A program made the position numbers and the translations under genes. Below the pieces are notes generated by a model. That model made no database searches and was not told the DNA's origin. It saw only the letters and a list, made by a program, of their open reading frames with translations. A stretch of DNA of 42,621 nucleotides, from positions 1-42,621 of the forward strand of contig JAUXVU010000003.1 in assembly GCA_030680295.1 (NCBI GenBank), given 5' to 3'. Within the stretch, counting starts at the first letter, position 1; each line of letters starts with the position of its first letter. The DNA is from Moraxellaceae bacterium. Lineage in GTDB: Bacteria; Pseudomonadota; Gammaproteobacteria; Pseudomonadales; Moraxellaceae. Positions 15,591-23,853 of this stretch are shown piece after piece.

Positions 15591-15726
15591 TAAACCGGAA
15601 GTGATAATTCTGACGAACGTTATTCATTCAACTAAGTTTTTCTCAGATTGGACTTAGTCGTTTGAACCAAAGCAGCGTCCATCGTACAACCTCACTACTT
15701 TGGCTCCTGTTCTAAGCAAAAGCCAA
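15591..15726. other. Intergenic region with two inverted repeats
   Basis: ACTAAGT (15641 area) pairs with ACTTAGT across a 16-base loop. CCAAAG pairs with CTTTGG across about 27 bases, next to the stop of the 212-aa membrane protein. The second could act in transcription termination, but it lacks a T tract on the minus strand. Confidence 0.3.
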
Positions 15727-16365
15727 TCAACTAACCCTACTTAAAACGTTATTTATCTCGTTATTGATGCTTTGAAAGTCCTTATCGATATGCCCAAAAA
15801 ACTTAGTCATTAATTCGAATTTAAAACTAGACGCCCAATATGCTACTGCAGAAACCATGCCCAGAAACGAACCAAGGTTGTACCAAACGATCCCCGGAAC
15901 AATGGCTAACGACAAGAGAAATGGAACAATTAGTTCTTTATTCTTATTTTGAGCCAAAAGCTTGATAGCATTTTCTGAAAGCTTTTCCTGACGCGTACTA
16001 TTATTCTTAATGTAAAGATATGGCCCCGTTTGTTGCCCCTGCGGAACAGCCCATAAAAGTGTCAACGCATGCCCGGGAATACAGGTAATTCCCCAATCCC
16101 AAATGCGAACAGCATGATGAACACCGTGAGCGTCCTCAATCACAATTTCTTGGTGCTCAACTGTTTTTGAATTAATGCTTACATTATGTCTTGATGGCTC
16201 AATGTAACCATGTATGTTGCCATGCGAGCCACTGATCATGCCTCCTCCACTGACAACCGAGGTCTCTGCACTCAGTTGTGATTCGAAGTTTTTGCTTGCT
16301 GAAACCACGGTTCCTGTCAGCGTGAAGAACTCCAAAACTTTTCCATTTGTTAATACTAAGCTCAT
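15727..16365 (-). CDS. Hypothetical membrane protein with N-terminal soluble domain (212 aa)
   Basis: The first 130 residues are soluble: LEFFTLTGTVVSASKNFES, a Gly/Ser-rich SGGGMISGSHGNIHG loop, then VRIWDWGITCIPGH. Two membrane segments follow: ELIVPFLLSLAIVPGIVWY and FLGMVSAVAYWASSF. It ends in a short charged tail. The soluble part looks like the small beta-domain seen in predicted membrane proteins with ISG-G-HIHG-type repeats; function unknown. ATG has GGGAGG six bases upstream. Confidence 0.6.
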   Translation of the reverse strand: MSLVLTNGKVLEFFTLTGTVVSASKNFESQLSAETSVVSGGGMISGSHGNIHGYIEPSRHNVSINSKTVEHQEIVIEDAHGVHHAVRIWDWGITCIPGHALTLLWAVPQGQQTGPYLYIKNNSTRQEKLSENAIKLLAQNKNKELIVPFLLSLAIVPGIVWYNLGSFLGMVSAVAYWASSFKFELMTKFFGHIDKDFQSINNEINNVLSRVS

Positions 16366-16399
16366 AAATCCTCCCGACTAAAAAGTAAGCCAATATCAA

Positions 16400-16939
16400 T
16401 TAGTTTGATTGATACGATTCAAAGTCTTCTTCAACGGAGACATCACAAAACGATCTCGTTAGGCCATCACGTACCGATATCACTCTTGTGGCGTTTTCAT
16501 TAACTTGTTGACTAAATCCATCCACCTCTGGGTCCGGTGCTACATCTGCTGCACGAGCCAACGCTTCGACCGACACATCAAAATAGGCCGACATGCCATA
16601 CGAAAGATCCCCACCATCGCCACTCAGCTGATAAAGACCAATTTTTGTGACCGGAAATCCGTAAACTGCTAGCGCTGGTTTGATTTCATAAGTCCATGAC
16701 TGATCACCGAACTCATCAGAGTCATGCGCAAGCTTGACTGCTCCCATCTCATCTAGTGCTGGCGCAAGCTCATAAACGGGCAAATCGAATCTTTTACACT
16801 CAAGAAGTTCGCGCAAAAAATAAAAGGGATTGTCATAGTCCTTATACAGTTCCACCTTTGACGTTCTGTCTTGAAAGGCATAAAAAGCGGCACCACCAAG
16901 CACCGCACCGATTAATAAACCCGTAAAAAGTGTTCTCAT
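16400..16939 (-). CDS. Membrane-anchored or secreted hypothetical protein (179 aa)
   Basis: The N-terminus RTLFTGLLIGAVLGGAAFYAF is a signal anchor. The rest is acidic and extracytoplasmic. It shares a layout with the 168-aa protein at 18559-19065: a cysteine near the start (LLECKRF), a central LAVYGFPVTKIGLYQLSGDGG and a C-terminal SFCDVSVEEDFES. The other protein has LFECQSG, LTVFGLPIQTIKIFRESGED and LSFKCVVATASEY. The two cysteines probably form a disulfide. Both genes flank a zinc metalloprotease gene on the same strand, suggesting a functional unit. Function unknown. Confidence 0.6.
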   Translation of the reverse strand: MRTLFTGLLIGAVLGGAAFYAFQDRTSKVELYKDYDNPFYFLRELLECKRFDLPVYELAPALDEMGAVKLAHDSDEFGDQSWTYEIKPALAVYGFPVTKIGLYQLSGDGGDLSYGMSAYFDVSVEALARAADVAPDPEVDGFSQQVNENATRVISVRDGLTRSFCDVSVEEDFESYQSN

Positions 16940-16992
16940 ATCACTTACTCAAACTCTTAAAAAAAGCACTACTTCTCAAGTCTAAAATTGCG

Positions 16993-18540
16993 TTAGAAGT
17001 TCAAAGAGCCTTCGCTAATCAGGCTCTTCAAAACAATCGTTGCTGGCACAAAGAAAGGCCCCGTTTCCGGCTGACCAAAGTGAGTCTGAACTGACTGCAA
17101 ACTCAGTCCTTTCAGCGCAGGGTGAATCGACGCGCCACTGCGATGTCCATTAAAAGGCTTGAGTTTGCTGGGTTGGATATCGACTAACTTCATGACCCAC
17201 TTACCGTTCAGTCGGTAAAAGCCCATGTACTGCTTTGTGGTCACTTGTTGTGAATCAGTGTGATCATGTGAGTCGTCACGCACTAGTCGAGCACGAACTA
17301 CTGGATTATCAGAGTCAGTACGTTGTGAGCCGATCACTTTTAGGTAGTTAATGTCAGAAGTCCAATTCTTCTGGCAATAGCTCATGAAGTCCGAAAACTG
17401 GCCACCAGCGGTAGTAAAATAGAAGTTACGACCCACGTCGTAACCACCGCCGTTGGCACCAATGCGACCATCGGGATAGCCGGTAACATCTTCTGCATCC
17501 GGCGTAATGCCACAGGCAGCATGGCCGAGGTTCATCATGTGACCAAACTCATGTGCAAAGATATTGGCGCCACCAGACAACCAATCTTCTACATAAGGTG
17601 TTGTTACACCCAAATTATCGGTTGCACTGAATGATTGGTTCAGAATGGTATTCAAACCATTGGCATAGCCACCCACAATTGCGCCAGCGCCAAAGGTAAA
17701 TCGCACGTTGTCTGGCCATGCTGTGACACAAATCGAACCCGAGTTTTGTTCACGGCAGTAGTTCAAGTCCATCTCGTTCATGAACTCATCCAACACCGCT
17801 TGAGGAAACGTATGAATGCCGTTTTCAACACTGGTTGGTGTGGCATTAGTAAGCACTTCAGACACGATCGTTTCAGCAGACGTTACTGTTAGTCCTGAAT
17901 GCGGATAGGTGCGCTCCAATAATGACTTCAAGTCAGCGTTAGAAGGAAACACACCGGTTTGTCCATTAAAGGTCACTTGGCGAACCACAATTGATTCGGT
18001 ACGAATGTCATTCACAACAACTGAGCCCGTCTTAAACAGTGGGTTGGTTACCTCAGCAGGGCTGGTGGTATCTACATGCACTTCAAAGCTTGTGATGTTG
18101 CTCAACATTTTGTTGGCAGGAATCACCGCCACATAGCTACCGTTTAGGTTGGCATCATTAATGGTCTGTGGTGCGTTAATCGCATTGGGTGTGAGTGTAA
18201 AGCTCTCACAAGTCATCGGTGCGGAACATAAACGCAATGCCGAATTAACCGGCAGCACTTCGTTGTTGCGCTCACTGGTCACATCCACACGAACACGAGT
18301 CTCTTTATTTGAGGCCAGTACCGTATCTTCATCGTCCATGTCCTGCTGCACCACTTGCAACCACGCCATATTTTGGATGGTCAGGGTGCGTGGTTGAGCC
18401 ACGGGCTCTTCAGGCTCATTCGGCTCTTCAGGTACAGGATTCGGATTGGGGTTAGGTGCATTGTTGCCACCGCCTCCGCCGCCCCCACCACAGGCGGCAA
18501 GTTGAAGTAATAAGATTGCGGCTAATAGTTCTTTTTTCAT
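16993..18540 (-). CDS. Zincin-type metalloprotease lipoprotein (515 aa)
   Basis: The signal peptide ends in the lipobox LAAC (Cys17), followed by a glycine run and a Pro/Glu-rich linker, typical of a lipoprotein tether. Around residue 330 is HEFGHMMNLGH, the HExxHxxxxxH zinc-binding motif of metzincins. About 50 residues later comes DFMSYC, the Met-turn, so catalytic residues look intact. The N-terminal half (about 50-200) is a predicted beta-rich domain. It should be a surface or periplasm-facing endopeptidase. Two related small exported proteins flank it and could be substrates, inhibitors or partners; this is inference. Confidence 0.8.
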   Translation of the reverse strand: MKKELLAAILLLQLAACGGGGGGGGNNAPNPNPNPVPEEPNEPEEPVAQPRTLTIQNMAWLQVVQQDMDDEDTVLASNKETRVRVDVTSERNNEVLPVNSALRLCSAPMTCESFTLTPNAINAPQTINDANLNGSYVAVIPANKMLSNITSFEVHVDTTSPAEVTNPLFKTGSVVVNDIRTESIVVRQVTFNGQTGVFPSNADLKSLLERTYPHSGLTVTSAETIVSEVLTNATPTSVENGIHTFPQAVLDEFMNEMDLNYCREQNSGSICVTAWPDNVRFTFGAGAIVGGYANGLNTILNQSFSATDNLGVTTPYVEDWLSGGANIFAHEFGHMMNLGHAACGITPDAEDVTGYPDGRIGANGGGYDVGRNFYFTTAGGQFSDFMSYCQKNWTSDINYLKVIGSQRTDSDNPVVRARLVRDDSHDHTDSQQVTTKQYMGFYRLNGKWVMKLVDIQPSKLKPFNGHRSGASIHPALKGLSLQSVQTHFGQPETGPFFVPATIVLKSLISEGSLNF

Positions 18541-18558
18541 GATGTTTACTCGACTTTA

Positions 18559-19065
18559 TTAATATTCAGATGCCGTAGCGACAACGCACTTAAAGCTCAG
18601 GCCGTCATAGTCCTCAACAGTGATGACGCCGACTTTGGTACTGCGTTCAAAGTCCCACTTTCCTTTCTTCAAGCGCGCCGCCAAGATCATTTGGGATTGC
18701 GTGACACCTTGGGTAAAGGCACGGTAGGAGTCCTCACCACTTTCACGGAAAATCTTGATGGTCTGAATTGGCAGGCCAAATACGGTGAGTGGATTCTTTA
18801 ATCGGTACGGTTCAGCGCTGTTTGAAATGCCGTGCTTTTCCATGGTGGTGTCGAGTAATTCGTAATTCACACCTGACTGGCACTCAAACAACTTCACGAG
18901 GTTTTGACGTTCAGATGCCGTCATAGCCGAAGCAGTACTAGGCAGTGCAATGCTCGCCGCAATGCATGCTGCATAAAAGCAATGCCGCGCCTTCTGATTT
19001 AAGCGGCTTGGCAGGGAGCCAAAGCTGCTATTCATAGCTGTATTCATTAAGTAATCCCTGTTCAT
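18559..19065 (-). CDS. Exported hypothetical protein (168 aa), related to the 16400-16939 protein
   Basis: A signal peptide is visible after a short N-terminal extension (HCFYAACIAASIALPSTASA, cleavage near residue 46). The mature domain has LVKLFECQSGVNYELLD, LTVFGLPIQTIKIFRESGED and FKCVVATA, parallel in order and spacing to the protein on the other side of the metalloprotease gene. ATG has GGAG seven bases upstream. It is the first gene of the metalloprotease group, with its promoter in the 77-bp gap shared with a divergent HTH gene. Confidence 0.65.
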   Translation of the reverse strand: MNRDYLMNTAMNSSFGSLPSRLNQKARHCFYAACIAASIALPSTASAMTASERQNLVKLFECQSGVNYELLDTTMEKHGISNSAEPYRLKNPLTVFGLPIQTIKIFRESGEDSYRAFTQGVTQSQMILAARLKKGKWDFERSTKVGVITVEDYDGLSFKCVVATASEY

Positions 19066-19142
19066 TTTATTTTCTCCCCTGATGTTGCTTTGTAGATTAT
19101 ATCCCGTGGATTTACAATCCCCATTAAGCAGAAGCTGCTGTT

Positions 19143-19400
19143 ATGAAACAGCACACCAACCCAGCCTTTGCTCACTTTGCTGCGCAGCTTAAAAAGCGGC
19201 GTAAGATGGTCGGGCTGTCCCAAGAAGCGTTAGCGCTTTTAGCTGATGTTGATCGGACCTTTGTAAGTCAGATTGAACGAGGTATTGGTAACCCATCGCT
19301 GCTCATCATGACGCGGCTAGCTGGTGCGCTTTCCGTTGAGCTGCACGAACTGCTGCAGCCCGATGAACATGCCAACGAGAAACCAGACCTTTACCCCTAA
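19143..19400 (+). CDS. XRE-family HTH transcriptional regulator (85 aa)
   Basis: A small one-domain regulator: FAAQLKKRRKMVGLSQEALALLADVDRTFVSQIERGIGNPSL (residues 12-53) is a textbook XRE/Cro helix-turn-helix, with the recognition helix around DRTFVSQIERG. No effector domain. It is divergent from the 168-aa exported protein, and its 3' end overlaps the AAA ATPase gene on the other strand by 4 bases. Likely controls the divergent metalloprotease group or itself. Confidence 0.85.
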   Translation: MKQHTNPAFAHFAAQLKKRRKMVGLSQEALALLADVDRTFVSQIERGIGNPSLLIMTRLAGALSVELHELLQPDEHANEKPDLYP

Positions 19401-20908
19401 TGGATGACGTGACTTGAAAATCCAAACGGCATTTTTTTCTCAACCACCGGCACCATAATGTCCATTGGCAATAGCTGTTTTCGCTTCTCACGAGCTGCTG
19501 TTCCTAATGCCTCCCGCAACACCCGCTTCATCGCTCTTGGCGTGGATGCGACTAAGATCTCAATAACGTCTTTCGGTAAGGTGTTATCGAATACCTCGTT
19601 GCAACCCAGCTCAGTGAGCAAGTCGGTATAAATGTATTGTGCAATTTGTACCAATTGCTGACGGGTAGGTTCTTTGACATCAATCACCGTCATTCGGCTC
19701 AAAATGGGCGCTGAAATCAGGCTGGTGTCGTTCGCGGTGGCAAACCAATTGATGTAGCTGGCATCCACCTCAAACTTGACGGCTAAATCTTTAAAATGCT
19801 TTGCCGACTTTCGCTCCAAAAGCGTTAATAAGGGTTGAGTCGCCAAACCCTCTTTAGCCAAAAAGGCCTTATCCAACTCATCCAATAAAATGAGTGGATT
19901 GCCACAATCATGCTCAATCAAAGTGGTTAATGGCACACCCGGCTGAGAGTGCCTGTAGCGAATATCTGATCCAGACAACATCATCACGTCCTGCGCTGTC
20001 GCCATATCAATCATTTCAAAAGGCATGAGTAGTCTTTCGCATAACCAGCGAAGCGCCTCGGTTTTTCCAACACCGGGAGGGCCGGCCAATAACACCGGCT
20101 GCATGCACAGTGGTGCATTGGTTAAGCGAATCAACGCAAACTGATTCGCTAATAAATTGTGTAACTCACTAAAGTTAGGAAACTTATGTAAAAACTCAGA
20201 CAAGATGTCTTCAATCGTGTCCGGCACTGTTCGCAACTCACGTAAGTGTCCATTGGGTGACAACAACTTCGTAAAGAAGTTTGCCGCTTGTGAACTCTTT
20301 TCAAGCGATGAGCCCATGCTGGTTCTGGCATTTTCCAACTTCTCTGGATCGGCAAGCCGCATCATGTTTTTTGGCATGTCTTTTTCTGTCATATTTGTTT
20401 CTGCATCCGCTTTGCTTTCTTCGTCTTGCGCTAGCGCCTTCCGCTGAGAAAGGACAGTTTTTTCTTCCATTGCTCTTTGCTTAGGCGTCATATCGTCTAA
20501 AAAAATGACATGCCCCTCATGCTCACACGCGCCATAACTAGCACCACATGCTTTGCATGTACTGTTGATTGCTTCATGCAGTTGTTTGAGCTGGAGAGTT
20601 AGTGCTTGATAAAAAAGCGGATTAGCTTTTCTAAATTGTTGCTCTTGAACACGATCAAAATACAACTCAACCGTCCACTGAAAAAATGTTTGCGATGAAC
20701 ACCTGATCATCAGCGGAATCATCGGCGCCTCACTCGGCATTGTTCTGCTATTAACTAATGCGTTAATCGAAGCATTTAGGTGATGAAACTGACCGGGGCT
20801 CAATGTACGACCCGTCAACTGAATCATTGGGTAACGCTCAGCAAAACTCTTTTGCATTAGCCGAAACCCTTTTCTGGATACCACACCGGTCTGTGCTGTT
20901 CTGATCAT
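19397..20908 (-). CDS. AAA+ ATPase with putative zinc-binding region (503 aa)
   Basis: The C-terminal half is an AAA+ module related to Lon/MoxR: Walker A GPPGVGKT (276-283), Walker B LILLDELD (339-346), sensor-1 NWFATAND and arginine-rich SRM...AMKRVLREAL. There is no protease or VWA domain. Residues 118-130 carry CKACGASYGACEH, a possible zinc site. The N-terminus (1-110) is unknown. Start ATG has GGGGAG nine bases upstream. Genes for similar AAA proteins often act as unfoldases for specific partners; the partner is not identifiable here. It is divergently arranged with an HTH gene over a 106-bp A/T-rich gap. Confidence 0.75.
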   Translation of the reverse strand: MIRTAQTGVVSRKGFRLMQKSFAERYPMIQLTGRTLSPGQFHHLNASINALVNSRTMPSEAPMIPLMIRCSSQTFFQWTVELYFDRVQEQQFRKANPLFYQALTLQLKQLHEAINSTCKACGASYGACEHEGHVIFLDDMTPKQRAMEEKTVLSQRKALAQDEESKADAETNMTEKDMPKNMMRLADPEKLENARTSMGSSLEKSSQAANFFTKLLSPNGHLRELRTVPDTIEDILSEFLHKFPNFSELHNLLANQFALIRLTNAPLCMQPVLLAGPPGVGKTEALRWLCERLLMPFEMIDMATAQDVMMLSGSDIRYRHSQPGVPLTTLIEHDCGNPLILLDELDKAFLAKEGLATQPLLTLLERKSAKHFKDLAVKFEVDASYINWFATANDTSLISAPILSRMTVIDVKEPTRQQLVQIAQYIYTDLLTELGCNEVFDNTLPKDVIEILVASTPRAMKRVLREALGTAAREKRKQLLPMDIMVPVVEKKMPFGFSSHVIH

Positions 20909-20931
20909 GACTTTTTACTCCCCTTGCATAA

Positions 20932-21000
20932 CTTTATAGTATTTTATAATTAATACGTGTCAAGCAAAAAGTGTGATATTTTTGATAACAATTTATAGTT
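20932..21000. promoter_or_regulatory. Divergent promoter region with repeated TTTATAGT motif
   Basis: The gap between the AAA ATPase gene and the HTH gene holds TTTATAGT at 20933-20940 and again at 20992-20999, each in an A/T-rich surround (TTTATAGTATTT and TTTATAGTTATTT). The copies lie 59 bp apart. They are candidate operators for the HTH protein encoded next door. Confidence 0.35.
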
Positions 21001-21014
21001 ATTTGGAAGAACTG

Positions 21015-21767
21015 ATGGAAAACAGCGACATACGTGAAGCAGAAATTCAGATTGCTCGTGCCTTAATGGATCTTCGCGGAGACACGCTGAAAGGGATTGA
21101 AGCTGCTATTGGTATAAAAGCAGCTAATTTGTCATCGTGGTTACGCGGCAAGCCGCAAGTGATGTCTCAACAACGTATTGCGCTGTTACTAAACATGCTG
21201 GGGGTTTACGGCATGCGCCTTCGACATGACATCACGCATGAGTGGCGATCAAATGTTGGTGTTAATGAGCTGGAATCATTGTTTTCATTGTTAGGAGGCT
21301 ATCCGCCTGAAGACCGTGAGCTATTTTTAGGCCCTGTTGATGCTGAAAACCTCTTTATCACTACTCGATCAGTCGCCTTACTTTTAAGAGAAGGCAAAAA
21401 ACTAATCGCGATTCGGATTGTCTTGGAGCCCGGCTTAGCAGGTGATATTTCGTTAGAAGATCTCCCAGTTGCTCAATTGCATGAGACTCATACGCCACCA
21501 AATCAATTGGTTGCAACAACGCCAGCTGACTTTAGAAAGCAGCTTAAGACAACCATTATTTCGACACGTAGCACGCTGTGGGATAAGCCTAAATACTATT
21601 ATGAAAGCATTAAACTTGGACCACCGGACTCGCTTAAAGAGGTAACAAGAAAGCTAACTGAAGAGCAAAAATATCTCTTGGGCGAGGCATTGAGGGAAAT
21701 ACTGAGCAAAGGATTATCGATTGAAGAGGTATGTCAGTATTTGAAGGCATACAGAAAACATGCTTAA
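21015..21767 (+). CDS. HTH-domain regulator (250 aa)
   Basis: ATG 21015 with GGAAG upstream is preferred over the ATG at 20973. Residues 3-60 form a helix-turn-helix: IQIARALMDLRGDTLKGIEAAIG followed by KAANLSSWLRGK, like XRE-type domains. A C-terminal region of about 170 residues, with RSVALLLREGKKLIAIRIVLEPG and TEEQKYLLGEALREILSKG, is of no known family. It converges on the fliA gene (21-bp gap) and diverges from the AAA ATPase gene. It might sense a signal and control either neighbour. Confidence 0.65.
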   Translation: MENSDIREAEIQIARALMDLRGDTLKGIEAAIGIKAANLSSWLRGKPQVMSQQRIALLLNMLGVYGMRLRHDITHEWRSNVGVNELESLFSLLGGYPPEDRELFLGPVDAENLFITTRSVALLLREGKKLIAIRIVLEPGLAGDISLEDLPVAQLHETHTPPNQLVATTPADFRKQLKTTIISTRSTLWDKPKYYYESIKLGPPDSLKEVTRKLTEEQKYLLGEALREILSKGLSIEEVCQYLKAYRKHA

Positions 21768-21788
21768 CTTTTTCAACTTATTGTCCGC

Positions 21789-22514
21789 TTAAAAGTAGTC
21801 ATCAAAATTTAGGGAGTTTTCGTGCTGTGCACGTATGCGCTTTAAAGCTGCAGCATGTAGCTGAGACACTCTCGGTCGACTGACGCCCATTAGCTGGCTC
21901 AACTCAGCGAAAGACAAGTGTTGATAATAATGGCCAATAACTACTTGTTTCTCTCTTTCAGGAAGCTGAGCCACCAGTGCGCTCAAGCTGGTCATCATAT
22001 TTTCTTGTTCATATACACCTAATGGGCCCTTGTCATCAGAGGGCTCACTTAAAATTCCAAGCTCTAAAAAATAGCCAAATGCTAAATCAACAGCAGCGTT
22101 GACTACTTGCTCGAAATCACTGTCTTCATCTCGAAAACGATCTTCGCTTGATAGGCTTTGCAGTCGATCACGCGTCACTTTTTCGCGATCCTTTACATAA
22201 CAAGCGAGCCCTTTTAAAACTGCCCCTTTAATATAAGGCTCAGCAAAAGTTTTAAACCTTACCTGTCTCAATGGGTCGAATCGGTCGATTGCTTGTAATA
22301 GTCCCAGCGATGCAAAGCTAACGTAATCATTCCATTCCGCTAACGGATGTGGATATCGCGAAAGCAAAAACTTAGCTAACGTTCTGCTCCATTCACAATA
22401 GTAAAAAAATAACTTTGTTCGTACATCAGCAGATTGAGCTGAAGACCATAGTTGCCATAGCTGAGCTTCTTCGGCCAATTTTTCAGCATTGAAATCCTTG
22501 TCAATGCTGTTCAT
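21789..22514 (-). CDS. fliA: Flagellar-type sigma factor FliA (sigma-28)
   Basis: 241 aa, the usual size of FliA. Region 2 reads YVSFASLGLLQAIDRFDP, VRFKTFAEPYIKGAVL and the following REKVTRDRLQSLSSE. Region 4 has LPEREKQVVIGHYYQHLSFAELSQLMGVSRPRVSQLHAAALKRI. This class directs RNA polymerase to late flagellar promoters. ATG 22514 follows AAGGGTGATG; a TTG one codon upstream also exists. It is the last gene of the operon, 12 bp behind fliP. No FlgM anti-sigma gene is present, so its activity may not be checkpointed by export. Confidence 0.9.
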   Translation of the reverse strand: MNSIDKDFNAEKLAEEAQLWQLWSSAQSADVRTKLFFYYCEWSRTLAKFLLSRYPHPLAEWNDYVSFASLGLLQAIDRFDPLRQVRFKTFAEPYIKGAVLKGLACYVKDREKVTRDRLQSLSSEDRFRDEDSDFEQVVNAAVDLAFGYFLELGILSEPSDDKGPLGVYEQENMMTSLSALVAQLPEREKQVVIGHYYQHLSFAELSQLMGVSRPRVSQLHAAALKRIRAQHENSLNFDDYF

Positions 22515-22526
22515 CAATCATCACCC

Positions 22527-23174
22527 TTACACAACGTTGCGAACCAGAACTTGTGTGATCAAGCCCCACCCGTCAATAAGCAAAAACAGCATGATCTTCA
22601 ACGGCAACGATATCGTAATTGGAGGAACCATAATCATGCCTAACGACATCAAAATGGAGGCCACAATTAAATCGATAATCAGAAATGGCAAGAAAATAAC
22701 AAAGCCAATTTGAAAGGCTATTTTCAGCTCACTCAGCATAAAAGCAGGAATGAGCTTAACGGGTGACAAGTCATCTACCGACATTGGTAGGGGTGACTTT
22801 GCTAACTCATAGACTAACTTCAAGTCACTCTCACGTGTCTGCCGCACCATGAAATCACGCATCGGTAACCATGCCTTTTCAGCGGCCACCTCGATAGCAA
22901 TTTTATTCGCTAAGAACGGTTTTACACCTTGTTCATACGCTCGCTCTAATGTGGGCGACATGACAAAAAGCGTAAGAAAGAGCGACAGTACAATCAGGAC
23001 AATATTAGGGGGTGTTTGCTGAAGGCCTAAGGCATGTCTAGTTAAAGACAACACCACAATATTTCGCGTGAATGTTGTCAGCGCAATCATGATGAAAGGG
23101 ATAAAAGAGAGCAGCGTCAAGAACGCAAAAATACTCGCCGGTGAGCTCATTTGAAATGCATTAAGTTCTGTCAT
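22527..23174 (-). CDS. fliP: Export-gate protein FliP, short form without signal peptide
   Basis: 215 aa, with the core FliP motifs ELKIAFQIGFVIFLPFLIIDL and ASILMSLGMIMVPPITISLPLKIMLFLLIDGWGLI. Enterobacterial FliP is about 245 aa because of a cleaved signal peptide and periplasmic stretch. Here the protein begins almost at the first membrane helix (SPASIFAFLTLLSFIPFIMI), like injectisome SctR. It forms the FliPQR gate in the inner membrane. Overlaps fliO by four bases. Confidence 0.9.
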   Translation of the reverse strand: MTELNAFQMSSPASIFAFLTLLSFIPFIMIALTTFTRNIVVLSLTRHALGLQQTPPNIVLIVLSLFLTLFVMSPTLERAYEQGVKPFLANKIAIEVAAEKAWLPMRDFMVRQTRESDLKLVYELAKSPLPMSVDDLSPVKLIPAFMLSELKIAFQIGFVIFLPFLIIDLIVASILMSLGMIMVPPITISLPLKIMLFLLIDGWGLITQVLVRNVV

Positions 23175-23533
23175 GCTAATGGCTCGTTCACAGCACCCGT
23201 GGGTTCATTGCCGGGTACAATTATCATCGAGGCACCATGGCTCGACTCCGTCACCAGCACATCAGTAGCGCCTGAACGCACACGATAAACGCGAGTCTTT
23301 GGTGAAAGTCGTAATACCGACGTACAAACCAAAGCATCATCTTTTCCCAATCGATCTTGGTTAACACGTGATTTATTTGCATACCAACGCAGTACGACAT
23401 AGGTCATGGCCAGTAATACGACCAAAACCAGCATCACTTTAATCACAAAAGCCCAAGAAACAGGGTCATCTGGACGTAATGGCAGCGCCATAACAACGGC
23501 ATCAGTTGATGAAGACATAGTTAATGCTGTCAC
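23171..23533 (-). CDS. fliO: Flagellar assembly protein FliO
   Basis: 120 aa with one membrane helix (SWAFVIKVMLVLVVLLAMTYVVL, residues 26-48) and a small cytoplasmic domain with RLSPKTRVYRVRSGATDVLV, the FliO pattern. FliO is a chaperone for FliP assembly. The start is GTG at 23533, overlapping the fliN stop (GTGA); ATG 23518 is an alternative. Confidence 0.85.
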   Translation of the reverse strand: MTALTMSSSTDAVVMALPLRPDDPVSWAFVIKVMLVLVVLLAMTYVVLRWYANKSRVNQDRLGKDDALVCTSVLRLSPKTRVYRVRSGATDVLVTESSHGASMIIVPGNEPTGAVNEPLA

Positions 23534-23835
23534 AGAATTTCCGTTAATTGCACACCAAAGTTATCGTCTACGGCCACCAGATTTCCGCGTGCAATCGCCT
23601 TACCGTCTAAGCAAAGTGTGGCCGGCTCATTGACCTGTTGGCCAAGCTTAACTAAGGCGCCTGACTTGAGTGCAAACAACTCATCAATCGACAGCTCTAC
23701 CGTGCCCACCTCTACTTTAAGTTCAACCATGACATGCTTAACTAAGCCCATGTCTCGCTTAATCAATACATTTCCTTCCTTACCAGCGGCTGGAATAGCC
23801 TCATTCAACTCAATATGCTCAACCGTAACGCTCAT
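23530..23835 (-). CDS. fliN: FliN-type C-ring / sorting platform protein
   Basis: 101 aa; ATG 23835 has GGAG eight bases upstream. The SpoA domain occupies nearly the whole protein: MVELKVEVGTVELSIDELF, LVKLGQQVNEPATLCLDGKAIARGNLVAVDDNFGVQLTEI. FliN assembles the cytoplasmic sorting platform and docks FliH and chaperone-substrate complexes. It lies between fliM-like and fliO genes as in standard fliMNOP order. Confidence 0.9.
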   Translation of the reverse strand: MSVTVEHIELNEAIPAAGKEGNVLIKRDMGLVKHVMVELKVEVGTVELSIDELFALKSGALVKLGQQVNEPATLCLDGKAIARGNLVAVDDNFGVQLTEIL

Positions 23836-23853
23836 ACCCAACACTCCAAAAAA

